From contig NZ_JBFBVU010000002.1 of assembly GCF_040689105.1 (NCBI RefSeq), positions 186,001 through 250,000 of the forward strand: a stretch of DNA of 64,000 nt, in the 5' to 3' direction. A program made the position numbers and the translations under genes. Each line of letters starts with the position of its first letter. The stretch's first letter is position 1. Source of the stretch: Meridianimarinicoccus marinus (lineage in GTDB: Bacteria > Pseudomonadota > Alphaproteobacteria > Rhodobacterales > Rhodobacteraceae). Shown one piece after another: positions 42,430 through 51,512 of this stretch. Under the pieces are notes generated by a model that was not told the DNA's origin, did not search any database, and was given only the letters and a program-made list of their open reading frames with translations.

Positions 42430-43590
42430 ATGACCAAGACCGGTGGCGGCATCATCCGCAAGCTTTCGAAATTCATCACCATGGGCGTCGCACTGGTGGC
42501 ATTGGCCGCCTGTGATCCGGCGGCGATCACCTCGGGCGGACGCGGCGGCAAGGCGCAGGTGGCGCTTCTAGTGCCCAGCGGATCGGCCGACGGCAATGTC
42601 GCCTTTTTGGCCCAGTCGCTGGTCAATGCGGCCAAGCTGGCGGTGGCGGATCTGGAGGGCACCGACATCGACCTTCGGGTCTATGATACCGCCGGAAACG
42701 CCTCGCAGGCCGCCAACATGGCCCGCAATGCCGTCGCCGAAGGCGCCGATGTGATCGTCGGCCCGCTGTTCGCCGAAGCCGCCGCGGCGGTCGGGGTCGC
42801 GGTGGCCGGCACCAACACCGCTGTTCTGAGCTTTTCCAACAACGCCGATATTGCCGGGGGCAACGTCTTCGTGCTGGGTGCCACCTTCGACAACACCGCC
42901 CGCCGGATGATGGGCTATGCCAAGAAGCAGGGCATCGACAGCGTGATGGTGGTCAACGGCCAGACCACCGCCGAGCAGATCGGCCGCGACGCCATCGTGC
43001 GCGCCGCGCAGGATTATGGCATCCGCATTGCCGGCAGCGAGAGCTTTGCCATGTCGCAGGAAGGTGTGGTTGCCGCCGCACCGCGCATCGTCGCCCAGAC
43101 CCAGGCCAGCGCCGCCGCCGCCCTGTTCCTGACTTCGAACACCGACACCGCCCTGCCGATCATCACCCAGCTTCTGCCGGAACAGGGGCTGACGCCGGAA
43201 AGCATCCAGTACATCGGCCTGACGCGCTGGGACGTGCCGGCCTCGGCGCTGGCGCTGCCAGGCGTGCAGGGCGGCTGGTTCGCGCTGCCGGACACGCAGG
43301 CCCTGAACCAGTTTTCCAGCCGCTATTCCACGGCCTTTGGCACCGCACCGCACAGCATCGCCGGTCTGGGATATGACGGCATCGCCGCCGTTGGCGCGCT
43401 GGCAGGATCGGGCAACGGGCTCAGCCCCGCCAGCTTTACACAGTCGCGCGGCTTTGCCGGGGCCAGCGGCGTGTTCCGCTTCCTGCAAAACGGCAGCAAC
43501 CAGCGCGCCCTGTCCGTGGCCACCATCCAGAACAAGGCCGTGCGCATCCTTGACCCGGCACCGAAATCCTTCGGCGTCGCCGGTTTGTGA
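42430..43590 (+). CDS. penicillin-binding protein activator-like lipoprotein (LpoA / periplasmic-binding fold)
   Basis: 386 aa. Signal peptide and lipobox LVALAAC (Cys28), then a type I periplasmic-binding fold (VALLVPSGSADGNVAFLAQSL, VYDTAGNASQAANMARNAV, IVGPLFAEAAAAVG). Divergent from rsmI, the position LpoA (YraM) has in E. coli, where it activates PBP1A. The C-terminal domain resembles LpoA's; direct PBP activation in this order is inference. Confidence 0.85.
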   Translation: MTKTGGGIIRKLSKFITMGVALVALAACDPAAITSGGRGGKAQVALLVPSGSADGNVAFLAQSLVNAAKLAVADLEGTDIDLRVYDTAGNASQAANMARNAVAEGADVIVGPLFAEAAAAVGVAVAGTNTAVLSFSNNADIAGGNVFVLGATFDNTARRMMGYAKKQGIDSVMVVNGQTTAEQIGRDAIVRAAQDYGIRIAGSESFAMSQEGVVAAAPRIVAQTQASAAAALFLTSNTDTALPIITQLLPEQGLTPESIQYIGLTRWDVPASALALPGVQGGWFALPDTQALNQFSSRYSTAFGTAPHSIAGLGYDGIAAVGALAGSGNGLSPASFTQSRGFAGASGVFRFLQNGSNQRALSVATIQNKAVRILDPAPKSFGVAGL

Positions 43591-43602
43591 GCAGACTGAC
43601 AT

Positions 43603-46410
43603 TTGACCGACACAACACTTGACAGCGGGGCCGAAAGCTTCTGCGTTCCGGCCGCGCCCGCCACTCTGAACCTCATCGCCGCGCCCGACGACATCTTCGA
43701 CCGGGAAGCGATGGCTTCGGCATTGAAACGGCTTGTCGAGGACACCGCCGACGCGAAGTCCATGCGCAACGCCACCGTCGGCCTGTTGTCGGCGCAAATG
43801 AAACATGGCCGCACCACCATCGCCGAAGCCATCGCCAAGCGCCCCCTGGACGCGGGACCGGCAGTGCGCGCCTATGCCTATCTGACCGATTGCGTGGTGC
43901 ACACCACCTTTCTGCTGGCCACCAAGGTGCTGCATCCGGCCACCTCTGCCGATACCAGGGAGGGCGTCGCCCTGGTCGCGGTAGGCGGGTACGGCCGCGC
44001 CGAGATGGCGCCCTATTCCGACGTCGACCTGCTGTTCCTGACCCCATGGAAGCTGACCCCCTGGGCCGAGAGCGTCATCGAGTCGATGCTCTACATGCTG
44101 TGGGATCTGCGCCTGAAGGTCGGCCACGCCAGCCGGACCGTCAACGAATGCCTGCGTCTGGGCAAGGACGATCACACCATCCGCACAGCCCTGCTGGAAA
44201 ACCGCTATCTGGCCGGGCACAAGCCCCTGGCACAGGAGTTGAGAAAGCGCCTGCGCAAGGAACTGTTCTCGAACACCGCCGGAGATTTCATCGAATCCAA
44301 GATGACCGAGCGCGAAGCCCGGCATTCGAAACAGGGCGGCAACCGCTACGTGGTGGAGCCCAACGTGAAGGAAGCCAAGGGCGGCCTGCGCGACCTTCAG
44401 GCGCTGTTCTGGATCGCAAAATACGTCCACGGCGTCGACCGTCCGGCCGAACTGGTCGAGCTTGGCCTGTTTACCCGCGAGGAATTCGGCTATTTCCAGC
44501 GCGCCGAGAACTTTCTCTGGGCGGTGCGCAACCAGCTGCACCTGATCACCGGGCGGGCCATGGATCAGCTGACCTTCGACCTGCAGGTCGAGGTTGCCGA
44601 GCGCATGGGCTACAAGGATCGCGCCGGGCGCCGCGGTGTCGAGATCTTCATGCAGGACTATTTCCGCCACGCCACCCGCGTTGGCGACCTGACCCGTGTG
44701 CTGCTGACCGCGATGGAGGCCGACCACATCCGGCGGATGCCCACCTTCGCCGGGCTGTTCCAGCGCCGCAAGCGGGTCAAGCAGGGCTACAAGATCCTGC
44801 ACGGGCGGATCACCATTCAGGACGAAAAGGACTTCCTGAAGGATCCGCTGAACCTGCTTCGGCTGTTCGACGAGGCGCTGCGCACCGGCTACAAGCTTCA
44901 CCCCGACGCGGTGCGCGCGGTCTCGGCCAACCTGGATCTGATCGACGACACGGTGCGCCGCGACCCGCAGGCGTCGAAGATCTTCCTGAACTGCGTGCTG
45001 AAACGCGACGATCCGGGCCGCGCCCTGCGGCGGATGAAGGAAACCGGCTTGCTGGGCGCCTTTATCCCCGAATTCCAGCCGGTTGTCGGGATGATGCAGT
45101 TCAACATGTACCACCACTACACCGTGGATGAGCACACCATCATCTGCATCGAAACCCTGTCGCAGGTGGAAAAGGGCATGTTGAAGGACGAGCTTCCGAT
45201 CTCGACCCGGATCGTCGAAGACGGCATCAATCGCCGCGTGCTGTACCTTGCGCTGCTGCTGCATGACATCGGCAAGGGCCGGCCCGAGGATCATTCGCTG
45301 CTGGGCGCGCGCGTCGCACGCCGCGTGGCGCCGCGTCTGGGGTTCAAGCCCAAGGAATGCGAAACCGTGGAATGGCTGGTCCGCCATCACCTGCTGATGT
45401 CGGACATGGCGCAGAAGCGGGATCTGGCCGATCCGCGCACGGTGCGCGATTTTGCCAAGGCGGTGAAGACCCAGCAGCGGCTGGACCTGCTGTTGGTGCT
45501 GACCTCCTGCGATATTCGCGGGGTCGGTCCGGGGGTGTGGAACAACTGGAAGGCCATGCTGCTGCGCAACCTCTATCGCCAGACCACCGAGGCGCTGTCG
45601 ACCGGGCTTGAGGACGTCAACCGCACGTCCCGCGAAAGCGATGCCAAGAAGGCGGTGCGCGAGGCGCTGACCGATTGGGACAAGGCCAAGTTGCGACGCG
45701 AGACCAGCCGCCACTACGGCCCCTACTGGCAGGGGTTGCAGACCGAAACCCATGTGGCCATCGCGCGGCTGCTGGACGGGTTGAGGGATGACGAGGTCCG
45801 CATCGACCTGCACGAGGACGTGGATCGCGACGCCACCCGCGTCTGCTTTGTCATGGCCGACCATCCCGGCATCTTTGCCCGGCTAGCGGGCTCTCTGGCG
45901 CTGGTCGGGGCGAATGTGGTGGACGCGCGCACCTTCACCACCAAGGACGGCTATGCCACCGCCGCCTTCTGGATCCAGGACACCGAAGGCCACCCCTATG
46001 AGGTCGACCGTCTGGGCCGGCTGAAGTCGATGATCCACAAGACCCTGGGCGGCGAGATCGTGGCCGGCGAGGCCATGGTCAAGCGCGACAAGATCAAGAA
46101 GCGGGAAAAGGCGTTCCGGCATCCGACCTCGGTGTCCTTCGACAACGAAGGCTCGGACATCTACACCATCATCGAGGTCGACACCCGCGACCGCCCCGGC
46201 CTGCTGTATGACATCGCCCGGACGCTGGCCAACAACAACATCTACCTGTCCTCGGCGCAGATCGCGACCTATGGCACGCAGGCGGTGGACAGCTTCTATG
46301 TGAAGGACATGTTCGGGCTGAAACTGATGGGCCAGACCAAGCTGGAAAACCTTGAGAAGAAGCTGCTGCACGCCATCGAACAGGGTGCCAGCAAAGCCGC
46401 CGCGCAATGA
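43603..46410 (+). CDS. glnD: bifunctional uridylyltransferase / uridylyl-removing enzyme
   Basis: 935 aa. Senses glutamine and uridylylates or de-uridylylates PII proteins. Nucleotidyltransferase motif VGGYGRAEMAPYSDVDLLFL, HD domain LLLHDIGKGRPEDHSLLGAR, then two C-terminal ACT domains (RVCFVMADHPGIFARLAG and EVDTRDRPGLLYDIARTL). TTG is the start 12 bp after the lipoprotein gene; glnD in other Rhodobacterales also often lacks an ATG. Overlaps murJ by ATGA. Confidence 0.95.
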   Translation: MTDTTLDSGAESFCVPAAPATLNLIAAPDDIFDREAMASALKRLVEDTADAKSMRNATVGLLSAQMKHGRTTIAEAIAKRPLDAGPAVRAYAYLTDCVVHTTFLLATKVLHPATSADTREGVALVAVGGYGRAEMAPYSDVDLLFLTPWKLTPWAESVIESMLYMLWDLRLKVGHASRTVNECLRLGKDDHTIRTALLENRYLAGHKPLAQELRKRLRKELFSNTAGDFIESKMTEREARHSKQGGNRYVVEPNVKEAKGGLRDLQALFWIAKYVHGVDRPAELVELGLFTREEFGYFQRAENFLWAVRNQLHLITGRAMDQLTFDLQVEVAERMGYKDRAGRRGVEIFMQDYFRHATRVGDLTRVLLTAMEADHIRRMPTFAGLFQRRKRVKQGYKILHGRITIQDEKDFLKDPLNLLRLFDEALRTGYKLHPDAVRAVSANLDLIDDTVRRDPQASKIFLNCVLKRDDPGRALRRMKETGLLGAFIPEFQPVVGMMQFNMYHHYTVDEHTIICIETLSQVEKGMLKDELPISTRIVEDGINRRVLYLALLLHDIGKGRPEDHSLLGARVARRVAPRLGFKPKECETVEWLVRHHLLMSDMAQKRDLADPRTVRDFAKAVKTQQRLDLLLVLTSCDIRGVGPGVWNNWKAMLLRNLYRQTTEALSTGLEDVNRTSRESDAKKAVREALTDWDKAKLRRETSRHYGPYWQGLQTETHVAIARLLDGLRDDEVRIDLHEDVDRDATRVCFVMADHPGIFARLAGSLALVGANVVDARTFTTKDGYATAAFWIQDTEGHPYEVDRLGRLKSMIHKTLGGEIVAGEAMVKRDKIKKREKAFRHPTSVSFDNEGSDIYTIIEVDTRDRPGLLYDIARTLANNNIYLSSAQIATYGTQAVDSFYVKDMFGLKLMGQTKLENLEKKLLHAIEQGASKAAAQ

Positions 46411-47951
46411 AGCCCATCCGGCTGCTGACCGGCCTGCTGACCGTGGGCGGCTGGACCATGGCCAGCCGGGTGCTGGGGTTTGTCCGCGACGCGATGATCG
46501 TGGCGCTGCTGGGCACTGGCCCGGCCTATCAGGCCTTCATCGTGGCGTTTTCTCTGCCCAACATGTTCCGCCGCTTCTTTGCCGAGGGCGCGTTCAACAT
46601 GGCCTTCGTGCCGATGTTCTCGCGGCGGCTGGAAACCGGCGACCGCCCGGCCGATTTCGCGCAAGAGGCGTTCGCGGCCTTGGCCAGCGTGGTGCTGGGA
46701 CTGACCCTGATCGCGCAACTGGCGATGCCGGGGCTGGTCTATGCCATGGCCTCGGGCTTTGCCGGGCAGGAGCAATTCGATCTGGCGGTCGGCTTCGGAC
46801 GCATCGCCTTTCCCTATATCTTCTTCATCGCGCTGGCGGCGATGCTGTCGGGGGTGCTGAACGCCTCGGGCCGCTTCGTGGCCGCCGCTGCCGCCCCGGT
46901 GCTGCTGAACGTGATCTTCATCGCCTTCATGAGCCTTGCGGTCTGGCTGGGCGGCGACGTTGCCCGTGCGCTGATCTGGGCGGTGCCGGTCGCGGGCGTG
47001 GCGCAATTCGCGCTTGTCTGGAGCGCGGCGCGCAAGGCCGGCTTCACCCTGCGGCCCGCGCTGCCGCGCTTCACACCGGAAATCCGGCAACTGGCGATTG
47101 TCGCGGCGCCGGCGGCGCTGGCCTCGGGCGTGGTGCAGATCAACCTGCTGATCGGGCGACAGGTGGCCAGCTATTTCGACAAGGCGATGGACTGGATGTA
47201 CACCGCCGACCGCCTGTACCAACTGCCTCTGGGCGTCGTGGGCATTGCCGTGGGCATCGTGCTGCTGCCCGACCTGTCCCGCCGACTGGCCGCCGATGAC
47301 GCCGCCGGGGGCCGCGCCGCGCTCAGCCGCGCCGGAGAGATCTCGCTGGCCCTGACCCTGCCCGCCGCCGTCGCCCTGCTGGTGATTGCCGAGCCGATGG
47401 TCTCGGTGCTGTTCGAACGCGGCAAGTTCACCTCCGCCGACAGCCAGGGCACGGCGCTGGCGGCTGCGATCTATGGGTTGGGCCTGCCCGCCTTCGTGCT
47501 GCAGAAGGTGCTGCAACCGCTGTATTTCGCCCGCTCCGACACCCGCAGCCCGTTCCGCTTCGCGGTCTGGGCGATGCTGGTCAACGCGGGCTGCGCCGTC
47601 GGCCTGTCGCCGCTGATCGGCTGGCCCGCCGCCGCCCTTGGCACCACGCTGGCAGGCTGGGCGATGGTGGTCTTCCTGTGGCGCGGCACTGGCGCGATGG
47701 GCGCGGTTGCCCGCTTTGACGACCGCTTCCGCCGCGCCGTGCCCCGGCAATTGCTGGCCTCGGTCCTGATGGGCGCGGTGCTTTGGGCGCTGGCGCAGGG
47801 GCTGGAGGGCGCGCTGCACACCCCGGGCCTGCGCTATGGCGCGCTCGCCCTGCTGGTCGGGGCCGGGATCGTCAGCTATTTCGGCGCCGCGCACCTGCTG
47901 GGCGCGCTGACCCTGCGCGAACTGAAATCGGCCTTCCGGCGCGGTCACTGA
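46407..47951 (+). CDS. murJ: lipid II flippase MurJ
   Basis: 514 aa with 14 helices; flips lipid II across the inner membrane. MVIN signature LTVGGWTMASRVLGFVRDAMIV, NMFRRFFAEGAFNMAFVP with the conserved Arg/Phe, and later RRLAADDAAGGRAALSRAGE. glnD-murJ coupling (ATGA) is conserved in alphaproteobacteria. Convergent to the rhomboid gene (3-bp gap). Confidence 0.96.
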   Translation: MKPIRLLTGLLTVGGWTMASRVLGFVRDAMIVALLGTGPAYQAFIVAFSLPNMFRRFFAEGAFNMAFVPMFSRRLETGDRPADFAQEAFAALASVVLGLTLIAQLAMPGLVYAMASGFAGQEQFDLAVGFGRIAFPYIFFIALAAMLSGVLNASGRFVAAAAAPVLLNVIFIAFMSLAVWLGGDVARALIWAVPVAGVAQFALVWSAARKAGFTLRPALPRFTPEIRQLAIVAAPAALASGVVQINLLIGRQVASYFDKAMDWMYTADRLYQLPLGVVGIAVGIVLLPDLSRRLAADDAAGGRAALSRAGEISLALTLPAAVALLVIAEPMVSVLFERGKFTSADSQGTALAAAIYGLGLPAFVLQKVLQPLYFARSDTRSPFRFAVWAMLVNAGCAVGLSPLIGWPAAALGTTLAGWAMVVFLWRGTGAMGAVARFDDRFRRAVPRQLLASVLMGAVLWALAQGLEGALHTPGLRYGALALLVGAGIVSYFGAAHLLGALTLRELKSAFRRGH

Positions 47952-47954
47952 GCC

Positions 47955-48632
47955 TCAGCGCCGCCGCAACGCCGCACGCAGCTTGGCCCAGCCGCCCGGC
48001 ACCAGCAGAAAGGACAGGCTGAAGCCGCTGGCAAACCCCGCCACATCGGCCACCCAATCCTTCTGACCACCGAACAGCAGCCCGAACAGAAGCTGGATCG
48101 CCATCAGCAGGCCGATCAGCCGGAACGCCTGCAACTGGTTCTGGCGCAGGAACTTGGCCTGAACCCACATCAGGAAGGTGTAGCCGCCGATCAGCCCGTA
48201 GACGCCGGGATAGCCGCCCACCAGCGGGAAATCCTCGTTCAGCAGCAGACCGTAGGCCAGCGCCCCGCCGATCGACGCGCCGAAGAAGATGGCAAAGACC
48301 GCCACGTTGCCCAAGGCCTCGCCCACCATCTTGCCCATCGCCAGCAGGAAGACGCAGACGAACATTGCGTGGGTGAAGCTGAGATGCAGCAGCGGATAGG
48401 TGACGAAGCGCACCATCAGGTCGGGCGGAAACTGCAGGTTGACCACCATCCAGTCCAGCGCCTGTCCGAAGAAGGCGTAGTTCTCGACGGCGCGGGTGCG
48501 CAGACCGATGCCGCCGGGGCCGCCCAGCAGACCCCGCTCGGCCAGGGTGAACAGCACTTCGACGCCGAACACGACGGCGGCCAGCGCGATCACCGCTGCG
48601 GGCAAGGGATTGACGGGGCGGGCGGGTTCCAT
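47955..48632 (-). CDS. rhomboid-fold membrane protein, catalytic residues lost (pseudoprotease)
   Basis: 225 aa, six helices. The start is ATG 48632; the open frame runs far beyond it into trpS antisense. The rhomboid layout is clear: HLSFTHAMF (TM2), LVGGYPGVYGLIGGYTF (TM4), DWVADVAGFASGFSLSFLL (TM6). Aligned to E. coli GlpG, the nucleophile Ser201 falls on Pro142 (GYPG for GLSG), His254 on Asp196 (DVAG for HIAG) and Asn154 on Val92; only His150 (His88) stays. It should not be a protease and resembles iRhom-type pseudoproteases. Confidence 0.85.
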   Translation of the reverse strand: MEPARPVNPLPAAVIALAAVVFGVEVLFTLAERGLLGGPGGIGLRTRAVENYAFFGQALDWMVVNLQFPPDLMVRFVTYPLLHLSFTHAMFVCVFLLAMGKMVGEALGNVAVFAIFFGASIGGALAYGLLLNEDFPLVGGYPGVYGLIGGYTFLMWVQAKFLRQNQLQAFRLIGLLMAIQLLFGLLFGGQKDWVADVAGFASGFSLSFLLVPGGWAKLRAALRRR

Positions 48633-48707
48633 GGGTGTTCCTTGATTGACGGCATCCGGCCCCGCAGATAAGCGAGCCGTGCACGGAAATCCAGACGGAG
48701 AACCCCC

Positions 48708-49763
48708 ATGACGGATGCGGTCCAAACGCAGTCCACCCCGGCCGACGCCCCGAACGCCGCCTTCACCCCGCGGGTCTTTTCGGGCATCCAGCCGACCAAC
48801 CACCTGCAACTGGGCAATTACCTGGGCGCGGTAAAGCGCTTTGTCGACATGCAGGACAGCGGCATCGAGACCCTGTATTGCATCGTCGATCTGCACGCGA
48901 TCACGGTCTGGCAAGACCCGGCCGATCTGACCCGCGCGACGCGGGAACTGGCCGCAGGATACCTGGCCAGCGGTCTGGACCCGAAGAAATCCATCCTGTT
49001 CAATCAGGCGCGCGTGCCCGCCCATGCCCAGATGGCCTGGCTGTTCAACTGCGTGGCGCGCATGGGCTGGCTGAACCGGATGACCCAGTTCAAGGACAAG
49101 GCCGGCAAGAACCGCGAAGCGGCCTCGACCGGGCTCTTTGCCTATCCGAACCTGATGGCCGCCGACATTCTGGTGTATCACGCCACACAGGTGCCCGTGG
49201 GCGAGGACCAGAAGCAGCACCTTGAGCTGACCCGCGACATCGCCATGAAGTTCAACAACGACTATGGCGTCGAATTCTTCCCGATCACCGAGCCTGTGAT
49301 CGAAGGCGCAGCCACGCGGGTGATGAGCCTGCGCGACGGCTCCAAGAAAATGTCGAAATCCGACCCCTCGGACATGAGCCGGATCAACCTGACCGACGAT
49401 GCCGACACCATCGCCAGGAAGATCCGCAAGGCCAAGACCGACCCCGAGCCCCTGCCCGAAAGCGCCGAGGGTCTGGCCGAGCGTCCCGAGGCCCGCAACC
49501 TGGTCAACATCTACGCCGGTCTGGCCGATATATCGGTCGATGCGGTGATGGCTGACCATGGCGGCAAGACGTTTTCCGAGTTCAAGCCGGCGCTGGCCGA
49601 ACTGGCCGTCGCCAAGCTGTCGCCGATCACCGGGGAAATGTCCCGGCTGATGCAGGATCCCGCCGAGATCGACCGCATTCTGGCCGATGGCGCCGCCCGC
49701 GCCGACGAGATCGCCAAGCCGATCCTGAAACGCGCCTATGAGATCGTCGGCCTGCTGACCTGA
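48708..49763 (+). CDS. trpS: tryptophan--tRNA ligase
   Basis: 351 aa class I aminoacyl-tRNA synthetase. The HIGH-like motif is FSGIQPTNHLQLGNYLGAV and the KMSKS loop DGSKKMSKSDPSD; the tryptophan-binding GLFAYPNLMAADILVYHATQVPVGEDQ (quoted in part) is complete. It has an N-terminal extension of about 20 residues rich in Ala/Pro. Divergent from the rhomboid gene with a 75-bp gap. Confidence 0.97.
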   Translation: MTDAVQTQSTPADAPNAAFTPRVFSGIQPTNHLQLGNYLGAVKRFVDMQDSGIETLYCIVDLHAITVWQDPADLTRATRELAAGYLASGLDPKKSILFNQARVPAHAQMAWLFNCVARMGWLNRMTQFKDKAGKNREAASTGLFAYPNLMAADILVYHATQVPVGEDQKQHLELTRDIAMKFNNDYGVEFFPITEPVIEGAATRVMSLRDGSKKMSKSDPSDMSRINLTDDADTIARKIRKAKTDPEPLPESAEGLAERPEARNLVNIYAGLADISVDAVMADHGGKTFSEFKPALAELAVAKLSPITGEMSRLMQDPAEIDRILADGAARADEIAKPILKRAYEIVGLLT

Positions 49764-49861
49764 CCCGGCCTTGCGCGTCCCCGCACAGGGGGCGCGCGGG
49801 ACCGTATGTATACATGCCCCCCGCACCCGGCCTAGGCTGTCTGCCAACCAAGGAGACCGCC

Positions 49862-50341
49862 ATGACCTCTGCCCCACTTGCCACGCCAGGCATCGGCCAC
49901 GTGCATTTGAAAGTCGCCGATCTGGATCGCGCGCTGCGCTTCTACACCGATCTTCTGGGGCTGGAGGTTCAAGCCACCGACGGGCGCGCGGTCGCGTTCC
50001 TGTCGTGGGGCGGCTATCACCACCATATTGCCCTGAACACATGGCACAGCGCCGGCGGCACGCCGGCACCTGTCCGACACACCGGCCTGTTCCACGTGGC
50101 CTTCCTGTATCCCACACGCGCCGAACTGGCCCGCGCCGTGCGGCGCATGGTCGAGGCCGGCGTGCCGCTGGACGGGGCCTCGGACCATGGTGTCAGCGAG
50201 GCGGTCTATCTCAGCGATCCTGATGGCAACGGGATCGAGCTTTACTGGGACCGTCCCCGCGCCGACTGGCCGCGCGATGCCAACGGTCAGCTTGCCATGT
50301 ACACCCGGCGTCTCGATCTGGATGACCTGCTGTCGGAATAG
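49862..50341 (+). CDS. VOC-family (glyoxalase/dioxygenase fold) protein
   Basis: 159 aa. GHVHLKVADLDRALRFYTDLLGLEV is the VOC N-terminal module, GYHHHIALNTWHS with metal His and the second module LFHVAFLYP, then VYLSDPDGNGIELYWD with the metal Glu. Resembles catechol 2,3-dioxygenase-like proteins with one domain; substrate unknown. ATG 49862 follows AAGGAGAC. A palindrome ATGTATACAT (49806-49815) lies 46 bp upstream of the start. Confidence 0.88.
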   Translation: MTSAPLATPGIGHVHLKVADLDRALRFYTDLLGLEVQATDGRAVAFLSWGGYHHHIALNTWHSAGGTPAPVRHTGLFHVAFLYPTRAELARAVRRMVEAGVPLDGASDHGVSEAVYLSDPDGNGIELYWDRPRADWPRDANGQLAMYTRRLDLDDLLSE

Positions 50342-50416
50342 GTCAAAAAAAGCCCACAGTCCCTTGCCTTGGCGCGTGCAAACGGCATCATGGCCGCCGG
50401 AAACAGGGGATCAGTC

Positions 50417-50872
50417 ATGCGTACCTTTCTCGTCGTGCTCGACGACAGCCAGGAATGTCTCAACGCCATGCGCTTTGCCGCCATGCGCGCCGCCAACACC
50501 GGTGGCGGGGTCGAGATCCTGTCGGTAATCCCTCCGGACGAGTTCAACCACTGGGTCGGGGTCGGCGACATCATGCGCGAAGAGGCCCGCGAACGGATCA
50601 CCGCCCATTTCGAGGTTTTCGCCAAATGGATGCGCGACAAGCAGGGCGTCGATCCGACTCTGGTGATCCGCGAAGGCGATCTGTTCAAGGAAGTCCTGGC
50701 CCAGATCCGCGACAACCCGGAAATCGGCGTGCTGGTGCTGGGCGCGGGTACCGAGAAAAGCGGCCCCGGCCCGCTGGTGTCGCAAATGACCAAATACGCC
50801 GCGCAGGTTCCGATTCCCTTCACCGTGGTGCCGGGCAACATGTCAAAAGAACAGCTGGAAAGCGTGACCTGA
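50417..50872 (+). CDS. universal stress protein (USP)
   Basis: 151 aa, one USP domain. TFLVVLDDSQECLNAMRFAAMRA N-terminal strand, and the nucleotide-binding signature GVLVLGAGTEKSGPGPLVSQMT is close to the ATP-binding G-2x-G-9x-G(S/T) but reads GAGTEKSGPGPLVS, so ATP binding is possible. ATG 50417 with CAGGGGA upstream; the open frame before it is ignored. Confidence 0.88.
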   Translation: MRTFLVVLDDSQECLNAMRFAAMRAANTGGGVEILSVIPPDEFNHWVGVGDIMREEARERITAHFEVFAKWMRDKQGVDPTLVIREGDLFKEVLAQIRDNPEIGVLVLGAGTEKSGPGPLVSQMTKYAAQVPIPFTVVPGNMSKEQLESVT

Positions 50873-50877
50873 GCCCA

Positions 50878-50896
50878 GTTTGGAATCATTCCAAAC
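50878..50896. promoter_or_regulatory. perfect 19-bp palindrome upstream of NifU gene (Irr/ICE-like)
   Basis: GTTTGGAATCATTCCAAAC is a perfect inverted repeat with a single central base. It matches the iron-control-element pattern TTTRGAAYNRTTCYAAA bound by the haem-responsive regulator Irr in alphaproteobacteria. It ends 2 bp before TTGACT (50898-50903), which with CATATC (50921-50926, 17-bp spacer) forms a sigma-70 promoter for the NifU gene. Confidence 0.65.
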
Positions 50897-50897
50897 A

Positions 50898-50926
50898 TTG
50901 ACTTCGCACGCGTCAAACCTCATATC
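50898..50926 (+). promoter_or_regulatory. putative promoter of the NifU-family gene
   Basis: TTGACT, 17 bp, CATATC, next to the palindrome at 50878. The predicted start near 50933 leaves a short leader before the ATG at 50948, which has CGGAGGC upstream. Confidence 0.5.
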
Positions 50927-50947
50927 AGGCGCAACGGAGGCGCTGCC

Positions 50948-51508
50948 ATGTTCATTCAAACCGAATCCACCCCGAATCCCGCGACCCTGAAATTCCTGCC
51001 CGGCATGACGGTTCTGGAAAGCGGCACCGCCGATTTCCCCGAGGCCGACAGCGCCGCGAAATCGCCGCTGGCGCGCCGTATCTTCGCGGTCGACGGCGTC
51101 ACGGCGGTGTTCCTGGGCACCGATTTCGTCACCGTCACCAAGAAGGACGGCACCGAATGGGACCACCTGAAGCCCGCTGTTCTGGGCGCGGTGATGGAGC
51201 ATTTCCAATCCGGCGATGCGACGCTGGACGGGGCTGCCGAGAACGCCGGCCATGCCGCGCATGACGGGCCGGATTCGGAAATCGTCGGCCAGATCAAGGA
51301 ATTGCTGGACACCCGCGTGCGGCCCGCCGTGGCGCAGGATGGCGGCGACATCACCTTCCACGGCTTCGATCGCGGCGTGGTCTACCTGCACATGCAGGGC
51401 GCTTGCGCCGGGTGCCCCTCGTCCACCCTGACGCTTAAAATGGGTATCGAGAACCTGCTGCGCCACTATATCCCCGAAGTGGTGGAAGTGCGCCCCGTCG
51501 CCGTCTGA
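50948..51508 (+). CDS. NifU/NfuA-type iron-sulfur scaffold protein
   Basis: 186 aa. N-terminal Nfu_N domain (MFIQTESTPNPATLKFLPG, residues 1-90) and C-terminal NifU domain with the Fe-S cysteines in GACAGCPSSTLTLKMGIE (CxxC). It carries and delivers [4Fe-4S] clusters to apo-proteins. Regulation by the palindrome at 50878 would fit iron or haem control. It ends 4 bp before tsaB. Confidence 0.95.
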   Translation: MFIQTESTPNPATLKFLPGMTVLESGTADFPEADSAAKSPLARRIFAVDGVTAVFLGTDFVTVTKKDGTEWDHLKPAVLGAVMEHFQSGDATLDGAAENAGHAAHDGPDSEIVGQIKELLDTRVRPAVAQDGGDITFHGFDRGVVYLHMQGACAGCPSSTLTLKMGIENLLRHYIPEVVEVRPVAV

Positions 51509-51512
51509 GCCG

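Noticed and set aside
42568..45864. 1098-codon open frame on the minus strand
   Set aside because: It is antisense to the LpoA-like and glnD genes, has His/Asp/Gln-rich low-complexity composition and no domain; a GC-rich shadow frame.
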